A DNA stretch of 6,075 nucleotides from an uncultured Oscillospiraceae bacterium. Lineage in GTDB: Bacteria > Bacillota > Clostridia > Oscillospirales > Acutalibacteraceae. Numbering within the stretch: the stretch's first letter is position 1; every line of letters starts with the position of its first letter. A program made the translations under genes and the position numbers. Below the pieces are notes generated by a model, which saw only the letters and a program-made list of their open reading frames with translations, had not been told where the DNA came from and ran no database searches. The stretch is taken from contig CAJJPG010000107.1 of the NCBI GenBank assembly GCA_905193585.1, forward strand, positions 1 through 6,075, given 5' to 3'. Shown here piece after piece: positions 1-5,125 of this stretch.

Positions 1-1
1 T

Positions 2-265
2 ATCCCACCGCACATAAGTATAGCACAGTTTATGGGATATCTCAAGGGCAAAAGTACATTGATGATTTTCGACCGACATGCGAATTTAAAGTACAAATAC
101 GGCTCAAGAAGTTTTTGGTGTCGAGGATACTATGTAGATACGGTCGGTCAAAATAAAAAAGTTATAGCGGAATACATAAGGAATCCGTTAGAAGAAGATT
201 ATGCAGCAGACCAAATTAGCATAAAAGAATTTACCGACCCGTTTACGGGTGACAAGAGAAAGTAG
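2..265 (+). CDS. tnpA: IS200/IS605-family transposase TnpA, C-terminal part (5' end outside window)
   Basis: TnpA is a small HUH/Y1 single-strand transposase that cuts and rejoins the IS ends through a tyrosine-DNA link. The reading frame is open from base 2, so the 87 visible residues are the C-terminal portion of a protein usually about 130-155 residues long. The first ATG in view (32) is internal: the ten residues before it, IPPHISIAQF, also match the family. Recognisable family segments are YLKGKS, FDRHANLKYKYG, FWCRGYYVDT and the helix NKKVIAEYIRN. The tyrosine of the last segment (visible residue 58, codon 173-175) is the expected catalytic residue, and DPFTGD is the usual C-terminal end. 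The HUH metal-binding motif should lie upstream, outside the window, so whether the transposase is intact cannot be judged. The visible part has no frameshift or internal stop. Confidence 0.93.
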   Translation: MPPHISIAQFMGYLKGKSTLMIFDRHANLKYKYGSRSFWCRGYYVDTVGQNKKVIAEYIRNPLEEDYAADQISIKEFTDPFTGDKRK

Positions 266-267
266 GC

Positions 268-296
268 AAAAAAAGACAGCCGCACGTGAGCGGCTG
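268..296 (-). terminator. Rho-independent terminator facing the IS (minus strand)
   Basis: On the minus strand a perfect 7-bp GC-rich stem (arms 277-283 and 290-296, six-base loop) is followed within two bases by a run of seven T (268-274), the classic intrinsic terminator layout. On the + strand no T-run follows the stem. It starts just three bases after the tnpA stop codon. It would stop transcripts arriving from the spoIIID/glycosidase side before they run antisense through tnpA. Termination activity is inferred from structure only. Confidence 0.7.
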
Positions 297-329
297 CCGG
301 AGAATGTAATGCGGTGCTAAACTTTCGAA

Positions 330-345
330 ACCCCTTTTTAGGGGT
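330..345 (+). repeat. Hairpin 1 of the IS right end
   Basis: A 6-bp perfect inverted repeat (ACCCCT / AGGGGT) with a four-T loop. Its arms are almost the same as those of the next hairpin (358-374), so the two look like a duplicated structural unit. It lies between the tnpA stop and the terminal hairpin. It could form in single-stranded DNA during transposition or in the tnpA 3' untranslated RNA; the sequence does not decide which. Confidence 0.65.
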
Positions 346-357
346 CAAGCCAGTAAT

Positions 358-374
358 CACCCCTTATAGGGGTG
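358..374 (+). repeat. Hairpin 2 of the IS right end
   Basis: A 7-bp perfect inverted repeat (CACCCCT / AGGGGTG) with a three-base loop. It shares the ACCCCT/AGGGGT core with hairpin 1 at 330-345 and ends only four bases before the large hairpin at 379-403. Confidence 0.7.
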
Positions 375-378
375 GAGC

Positions 379-403
379 AAACCACCGGTTGAACCGGTGG
401 TTT
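379..403 (+). repeat. Terminal subterminal palindrome of the IS, possible tnpA terminator
   Basis: A long perfect inverted repeat with arms 379-390 and 392-403, practically a 10-bp stem with a TTGAA loop. It is the strongest of the three hairpins and the one nearest the IS edge, as expected for the right-end hairpin bound by TnpA. On the + strand the stem runs into TTTTGATTT, so it could also end tnpA transcription. Both roles are inferences from position and structure. Confidence 0.75.
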
Positions 404-451
404 TGATTTATGGGGTTTTATTCTATTAACCACACAAACCGTTCTATATTG
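404..451. other. Junction sequence between IS hairpin and spoIIID remnant, origin unclear
   Basis: These AT-rich bases contain no gene I can support. They lie between the last IS hairpin and the stop codon of the spoIIID remnant. On the minus strand they should encode the second half of SpoIIID if that gene continued, but no frame shows it. They are therefore the outermost IS bases, foreign DNA, or badly decayed host sequence. Confidence 0.5.
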
Positions 452-574
452 TTATGCCGTATGTACGGTAAATTTGCTTATTTTAAAAACCTTTGCCGCA
501 GCGCGGACAGTAGCGCCCGTATCAAGTATGTATTCGCCCGGTAGCTCTGCCCTGTCCTGTGTCGCCTCTTTCAT
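452..574 (-). pseudogene. spoIIID: Truncated sporulation regulator SpoIIID (N-terminal half only)
   Basis: SpoIIID is a small (about 80-95 residue) DNA-binding protein that switches mother-cell genes on and off during sporulation. This minus-strand frame begins with ATG at 574-572, eight bases after a GGGGAG ribosome binding site, and encodes 40 residues. Residues 1-38 align without gaps to the family as I remember it: MKE at the start, EYILDTGATVR (14-24), AAAKVF (25-30) and ISKxTVH (32-38). After His38 the expected KDVxERL helix and the basic C-terminal tail are missing, and a stop follows two codons later. The break falls inside the helix-turn-helix, so DNA binding should be lost. Residues 10-13 read ELPG where the family usually has a hydrophobic/acidic helix, and Phe35 replaces the usual Ser, which suggests further drift. 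The adjoining IS200 element is the likely cause of truncation. A functional short peptide is possible but less likely. Confidence 0.82.
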
Positions 575-582
575 ACGATCAA

Positions 583-590
583 CTCCCCTT
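583..590 (-). promoter_or_regulatory. Ribosome binding site of the spoIIID remnant
   Basis: On the minus strand AAGGGGAG lies eight bases before the ATG at 574. This good Shine-Dalgarno match fixes the start and shows that the remnant retains the real 5' end of a gene. Confidence 0.75.
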
Positions 591-635
591 AAAGCGTCTC
601 ACACGCTCTCTCACTGGTTAATTGTTTTATGCCTT

Positions 636-659
636 TTCAAATTTCCGAGGAAATTTGAA
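636..659. repeat. AT-rich palindrome directly after the glycosidase stop codon
   Basis: A perfect 11-base inverted repeat (arms 636-646 and 649-659) begins at the base after the TAA of the glycosidase gene. It could form a hairpin with a CGAG loop in the mRNA. Neither strand has a T-run after it, so it is not a standard intrinsic terminator. It may act as an mRNA 3'-end stabiliser or a protein-binding operator upstream of spoIIID; neither is shown by the sequence. Confidence 0.6.
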
Positions 660-2753
660 TTACATAACGTTCTTCAATTTTTCAAGCCAGCAAATAACAT
701 AGGAAGCGAAGCAATGATTGCAGCTGGCGCTGGTATCGGTGTTTTCCCAAAGCGTTCCGGTTCTGTTTGCCATATAGCCGAAAAATCCGACAATATTTTT
801 GAGGACATCCTCCTTAAAGCCTGCCCTCATTAAAATTTCCAAACGGAGATAATTGCCTATAAATGCGTTTGCAGGGGCAATTTCGGGATATTCGGTATTG
901 CGGTTTCGCTCAGGGCCGAATTTATGAATCAGCGTTTCAAGCAACTTGCCGTCGCGCTCCGGCGTTGCAACACCGAAAAAGAAAGCGTAATACTGGCATA
1001 CCTCTGTTCTGTCAGCCGCCGCTTTAAGTATGCCGTTTTCCCGCACGGCATGGTCACGGAAAAATTCGCCGTCAAATGATTGGCGGTAAACGGTTTCGCG
1101 TATTTTTTGAGCTTTTTCGGAAAGCTCCGGCAGGTTATAAAGCTCTGAAACTGCCGAAAGCATTGCGGCATACAGCATATTTGAGGGGTAATTGACCCCG
1201 CCGGTCAAATCGTTTGCCCGCGACCATTCCACAAAAACCCAGCTTTCAAGATTTTCAAGCAGACCGTCGCTGTTTTCAAAACGACTGAAGTATTTCAAAA
1301 GCCCAAAGGCTTTTGCCTTGAATCGCTCAACCAGTTCTCGGTCTCCCGAGCGGTCAAGATACTCGCGAAGCTCTAAAAAAAGCCACATAGCCCAATTAGG
1401 TATAAAAGAATTCGGCGTATGATCCGCAGGATAGCACATCGGTATCATGCCGTTGGGAATGTTAACATAATTTTCTTCGCAAAGGAAATTTTCCAAAAAG
1501 TCGTGTTCAACTAAAGTTTCGCCGCAAAGCAGATATTCGGTTCTTCCCGAAAAAAAACTGTCGCAAAGCCAGCCGGCGCGCTCACGCGAGGGGCAGTCCA
1601 TAAACAAATCAACACTGCCCTGGCGAAAAGTTTCAACTGCCGCGTCTGCAATTTTGCAAATTTCCGCGTCACCGAATTTAGGAGTATACTTAAGCGGCGG
1701 ATGCTTATATTCAGTCATAAAAAGCTCTGCCTCCGCATCCCCGCCGTAAACCGCCGCCTGTAGGTATTTACAGGTGTAAACCTCAAAAAAACGGAGAGTT
1801 CTTTCCCCTGCCGGCAAATCGAAAATTGCCGCATTGCAACAGGTTCCTCTCAAATAATCCACACGGTCTGCGTCGCTCAATATTTCATCAAACATAATAT
1901 ACAGCCTTATCGGGCGCTGTGATTTTATATGTATCCCTATCATTCCGGTTGCGTTAAAGGGCAGCTCGTAAATACCGTAAGTGCCGTCCGAAAGCGCCTT
2001 GTCTTCGTTTGAAACAGGAGATGAAAGTTTAAGCTTTTCACATTCCTCGGTAATCATTAAATCGGGATTTTCAAAAAGATACTCGGATTGCTCGGACTTT
2101 GCCACCAGCGCGTCAAAAGCGCCGTTGCGCCAATAGCTTTCACGCTCCGCAAAAGAAAAGTTGCCGCCTAAAATTCTTTTTGCCCCGATTTTTTCATACA
2201 GCGGATAGGGTGTGTTCCTCTTTAAATAATTCGGCTGCGGCAAACATAAGAGCGGCTCTGTACCCTGCACGGTATCTGTAAAATATGTATCACCCGCTAT
2301 AACGCGGTAGGACTCCGCAAATGGGCGCTGAAAGCTGTAACGCTGTATTTTTTTTATATATTCGGGATTGATACGCGCGGTAAAATCATTGCCGGTATAC
2401 GCCGCCACCTGTCCGTCCGTCAACAGCTCCGCAGTTAAAAAAGAATCCTGCTTGATAAGGTAATAGCTCCGCGCGTTATAGCCGCAAACCTCTATAATTA
2501 CAGTATTTTGTTCGCGGTCGGCAAACGGGGTCAGGTCAATTTCATCCACACGGAAAAATCCGCGCCCGGCACGCGCGGGACCGTAGCAGACAAATTTACC
2601 GTTTACCGACATTTGATAAATACCCGAGGTTGCAATTTTTGCGATAACGGCTTTTCCTTTTCCGAAAACCGCCTTAAACTGAACTCGCAAATTCATTTCC
2701 TTTTCCCTGCCCGTTACCCAAACAGGCACTGCTTTTTCAAAAAAAACGTTCAT
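660..2753 (-). CDS. GH78-like alpha-L-rhamnosidase family glycoside hydrolase, cytoplasmic
   Basis: This probably removes a terminal alpha-L-rhamnose (or related sugar) from an imported glycan, as an inverting hydrolase of the GH78 type. The 697-residue protein has a beta-rich N-terminal region (about 1-350) and an (alpha/alpha)6-type catalytic region (about 360-690). DCPSRERAGWLCD (386-398) matches the GH78 signature DCPQRDERLGWTGD: Glu391 fits the general acid and Asp386/Asp398 the substrate-binding acids. LWE with Glu670, followed by NH at 679-680, fits the C-terminal general-base segment. NWAMWLF (453-459) and VEWSRAND (508-515) are further core motifs. There is no signal peptide, and about 17 cysteines suit a reducing cytoplasm. 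It is shorter than many GH78 enzymes (900 or more residues), so extra carbohydrate-binding domains are probably absent. The ATG at 2753 is supported by an AGGGAG site, and the gene starts 18 bases after the regulator's stop, so the two are probably cotranscribed. Substrate is inferred from family only. Confidence 0.83.
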   Translation of the reverse strand: MNVFFEKAVPVWVTGREKEMNLRVQFKAVFGKGKAVIAKIATSGIYQMSVNGKFVCYGPARAGRGFFRVDEIDLTPFADREQNTVIIEVCGYNARSYYLIKQDSFLTAELLTDGQVAAYTGNDFTARINPEYIKKIQRYSFQRPFAESYRVIAGDTYFTDTVQGTEPLLCLPQPNYLKRNTPYPLYEKIGAKRILGGNFSFAERESYWRNGAFDALVAKSEQSEYLFENPDLMITEECEKLKLSSPVSNEDKALSDGTYGIYELPFNATGMIGIHIKSQRPIRLYIMFDEILSDADRVDYLRGTCCNAAIFDLPAGERTLRFFEVYTCKYLQAAVYGGDAEAELFMTEYKHPPLKYTPKFGDAEICKIADAAVETFRQGSVDLFMDCPSRERAGWLCDSFFSGRTEYLLCGETLVEHDFLENFLCEENYVNIPNGMIPMCYPADHTPNSFIPNWAMWLFLELREYLDRSGDRELVERFKAKAFGLLKYFSRFENSDGLLENLESWVFVEWSRANDLTGGVNYPSNMLYAAMLSAVSELYNLPELSEKAQKIRETVYRQSFDGEFFRDHAVRENGILKAAADRTEVCQYYAFFFGVATPERDGKLLETLIHKFGPERNRNTEYPEIAPANAFIGNYLRLEILMRAGFKEDVLKNIVGFFGYMANRTGTLWENTDTSASCNHCFASYVICWLEKLKNVM

Positions 2754-2760
2754 TTTATTG

Positions 2761-2767
2761 TCTCCCT
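2761..2767 (-). promoter_or_regulatory. Ribosome binding site of the glycosidase gene
   Basis: On the minus strand AGGGAGA lies seven bases before the ATG at 2753 and within the short gap after the regulator's stop codon. It favours this start over the internal Met20 and points to translation from a shared mRNA. Confidence 0.8.
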
Positions 2768-2771
2768 GAAA

Positions 2772-5081
2772 TTATTGCCCGGAGTACATTTCCCTGTACC
2801 TTCCGGGTGTTATACCGCTGTAACGCTTGAAAATTCTGATAAAGGTGTTGGGGTTTTCATAGCCTGTAAGGTATGTTACCTCCTGCACCGATTTCCCACC
2901 GACCGTCAGCAATTCCTTTGCCTTTTCAATACGCACCTTATGGATATAGTCAAGCAAGCCGTTCCCGGTCTTTTTTATGAATTTAGCCGAAAGCGTTCGC
3001 GGATTCTGCTGCATCATATCGGCAATAAACGAAACCGACAAATCAGGATTGGCGTATTCGCGCTCCACGATCGCGGCAATTTCATCCACAAAATCGACCG
3101 TATTTTCACTACTTTTTCCAAGCGTAATTATTTGCTCAAGCGTTTCGTAAAATTGCCGCCTCAAAACAGCAGGATCTCTGCAATAAAGAATATAATCTAT
3201 GCGGTCGCTCATAGCGTCTATTAAACCGTTTTTATCGGAATCGGCAAAATATTCCCCGCAGGTTCTCAAAAGCTCATAGCACTGAAGTGAAATGAACTCC
3301 GCCGAAACCCTGCTCCCATGGCTTTTTTTATCAAATATCCAATCTATTGACTTGCGGGCGCCGTCATAATCCTTGGCTTTTATCAAATTCAAAAAATGGA
3401 ATTTTGATTCTATAATACGCGCGTATTCCGACTGCTCGCTGCGCTTACCCGAAATATCCTTGAATAAACACACGGTTTCCGATGAATCGAGCGCAAAGTC
3501 CAAAGCGGCGCATGCGCGATAGTAGGAGCGCGAAACCGCCGTGAGCCCCGAGCCGACGCTGCCTATTCCGGCGTATACCGTATGTTCAAATTCCTTTTTG
3601 CAAACCTCAATAATCTTCTGTACGGGCAGCAGCATATCCTGTTCCTCAAGCGCAGAATCGGTTGAAAACAGGCACACTATTCTGTCGTTCAGCCGAGTTG
3701 AAACACAATCGCCGTAATCACACAAAATGTTTTCGGTAACAAACTGCATAAGCGCATATTCCTGCTCGTTCTGCGCATTTGCGTCTGAATCTTTTAAATC
3801 GCATATTTCAAAATTTATTACAATAAAGCGCCTATTTTCAACCGGAATACCCACGCGCTCCAATTGCGCGGTTTCCGCCTTTGCGTCAATAGGAGCACGC
3901 GCGGTAAGCAAATCGTTTAAAAGCTTTCGCCGCATAACGGTGCGCTGGTCGTCGTTTTGCTGCTTTAACTGATTAACATAGATTACCTGACGTGATACAA
4001 TTCCCTCTATTGAGGATGAATCTTTTATGATTATTCGGTTAAGATTTCCGTCGTCGGGCTGCTCCAGTATATTTTTAACATTGTGCAGGGTGCGGTTTTG
4101 GAAGAATAATATCCATGCCAAGTACAAAAGCAGCAGTACGCATATAATTATAATTGCGATTATAACCGGAATACCCGATCCGAACTGTGAAAAAAAGCTG
4201 CCCGATTTTTCTCCCGTAAGGAACAGCCTGTATGGGCGTTCTGTAATTCTGGAGCCGTAAATTTCCAATTGCTCGCCGTCGCTTGAAACAAATTCATTCC
4301 CGTTATAGCCGAATGTGAGCGCCGAAAAACGCACTCCGACAGGCTTTACATCATTTCGGGCGGAAAAAACGTATTCGTTTTCGCGGTTTATAACGGTTAT
4401 GTTTTCATCCGACGGAAGATTTGAAACCCCAAGCATAGTACGCAGTGCAGTACGCTTGAAGTTGATAAACATTAGTCCGAGCGGCGTTCCGTCCTTTGTT
4501 GAAACGATTTGACGCACATAGCAAAAGTCATCGATTTCCCGCCAAAGGCTTGAAGAAACCGGTTTATTCAGCACCGAAAGTATATACATATCGGCATTGT
4601 TTTCAAAAAGCTTTAAATAGCCGCCGTAATCCGCGGTAAGGCAATCCTTAAAGACCTCCGGATTCATCTCCCGCCGCGAGCATACAGAAAGCACGCGGTT
4701 TTCGAAAGAGGTCATTAAAACCACATTATCAATAACCGGGAACGAAGAAACATATGAGGACAGCAGCGCCTCGCACTGCTGTGTTTTACCGTCACGCAAA
4801 AGACCTATTTGGTAAGCGGCGTCCTTAGCATAAAACATTAGGGCAAGCTCTGACGCGCTGTCAATCATTTTATCAAACGAGTTTGCAACGCTTGTCACCG
4901 TATCTGTTCTTTGCTCGCGCTCGCGGCGTTCATAGCTTGCCGAAACAGAACGGGCGATAATTACAAAAACAAGAAAAAGCAGCAAAACAATACTGGCGGC
5001 AACGGAAATCAAGCGGGTTGCGGATTGATTGAACGGAATGGTGCGCAGCTTTTTGCTCAGTTGCTTTTGCAATTTTTTCAC
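2772..5081 (-). CDS. Membrane-anchored AraC-family regulator with extracytoplasmic sensor domain
   Basis: Likely a one-component sensor and transcription activator for the surrounding sugar operon. Order of parts in the 769 residues: basic cytoplasmic N-terminus; membrane segment about 22-44; extracytoplasmic region about 47-300, Cache-like in size and placement; membrane segment about 304-327; helical linker rich in Gln/Lys (about 330-395); a region about 415-535 resembling the degenerate GGDEF-like domain of YesN/CdaR-type regulators, ending in GIGSVGSGL and SRSYYRACAALDFAL; and a C-terminal AraC double helix-turn-helix about 663-766. In the last part AKELLTVGGKSVQEVTYLTG (721-740) is followed by YENPNTFIRIFKRYSGITPGRYR, the classic AraC C-terminal signature. 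There is no receiver or kinase domain, so signal and DNA-binding output sit in one protein. The annotated GTG start has a poor ribosome binding site; TTG at 5072-5070 is an alternative. The gene begins 41 bases after the permease stop. Ligand and targets are inferred from context. Confidence 0.9.
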   Translation of the reverse strand: MKKLQKQLSKKLRTIPFNQSATRLISVAASIVLLLFLVFVIIARSVSASYERREREQRTDTVTSVANSFDKMIDSASELALMFYAKDAAYQIGLLRDGKTQQCEALLSSYVSSFPVIDNVVLMTSFENRVLSVCSRREMNPEVFKDCLTADYGGYLKLFENNADMYILSVLNKPVSSSLWREIDDFCYVRQIVSTKDGTPLGLMFINFKRTALRTMLGVSNLPSDENITVINRENEYVFSARNDVKPVGVRFSALTFGYNGNEFVSSDGEQLEIYGSRITERPYRLFLTGEKSGSFFSQFGSGIPVIIAIIIICVLLLLYLAWILFFQNRTLHNVKNILEQPDDGNLNRIIIKDSSSIEGIVSRQVIYVNQLKQQNDDQRTVMRRKLLNDLLTARAPIDAKAETAQLERVGIPVENRRFIVINFEICDLKDSDANAQNEQEYALMQFVTENILCDYGDCVSTRLNDRIVCLFSTDSALEEQDMLLPVQKIIEVCKKEFEHTVYAGIGSVGSGLTAVSRSYYRACAALDFALDSSETVCLFKDISGKRSEQSEYARIIESKFHFLNLIKAKDYDGARKSIDWIFDKKSHGSRVSAEFISLQCYELLRTCGEYFADSDKNGLIDAMSDRIDYILYCRDPAVLRRQFYETLEQIITLGKSSENTVDFVDEIAAIVEREYANPDLSVSFIADMMQQNPRTLSAKFIKKTGNGLLDYIHKVRIEKAKELLTVGGKSVQEVTYLTGYENPNTFIRIFKRYSGITPGRYREMYSGQ

Positions 5082-5086
5082 CCCAT

Positions 5087-5125
5087 TAAAATAAACGATA
5101 CGCCCGATAAACTATTATTATTTTA
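5087..5125. repeat. AT-rich inverted repeat in the permease-regulator gap
   Basis: The 8-base arms TAAAATAA (5087-5094) and TTATTTTA (5118-5125) are perfect inverted copies. They enclose 23 bases with two CGATA copies (5096-5100 and 5105-5109). The right arm overlaps the permease stop codon. The low GC content and long loop make it a weak hairpin; it could be chance or a regulatory site ahead of the regulator gene. Confidence 0.35.

Larger units (their letters stand above)
1..410 (+). mobile_element. IS200/IS605-family insertion sequence, right-hand part (partial)
   Basis: This is the 3' part of a single-gene IS200-type element: the end of tnpA followed by a hairpin-rich right end, with no tnpB after it. 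IS200/IS605 elements have no terminal inverted repeats. TnpA recognises subterminal hairpins and moves the element as single-stranded DNA, and the hairpins at 330-345, 358-374 and 379-403 fit such a right end. The left end lies outside the window. The exact right boundary is not resolved: it should fall after the last hairpin (403) and before 461, where spoIIID similarity begins, so 410 is an estimate. Confidence 0.8.

Noticed and set aside
330..403. CRISPR repeats
   Set aside because: The repeated units are inverted, only two of the three are similar, they have no regular spacers, and they lie in an IS right end.
410..463. Continuation of spoIIID in a shifted frame (minus strand, reading HNNIERF... 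after the breakpoint)
   Set aside because: It loosely echoes the expected H-KDV-ERL helix, but needs a frameshift plus an insertion and meets a stop a few residues later, far short of the family length; chance is as likely.
607..660. A sporulation sigma-E type promoter ahead of spoIIID (CATAAAAC as a -10)
   Set aside because: The -10 is only a partial match, and no AT-rich -35 element sits at the expected 14-15 base spacing.
474..833. A 119-codon + strand open frame spanning the spoIIID remnant and the glycosidase 3' end
   Set aside because: It is antisense to two better supported coding regions, runs through the palindrome at 636-659 and resembles no family I know.
2508..3224. A 238-codon open frame on the + strand
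   Set aside because: It lies antisense across the end of the AraC gene and the start of the glycosidase gene, both of which have clear family motifs; its translation shows no recognisable domain, and I see no supporting ribosome binding site.
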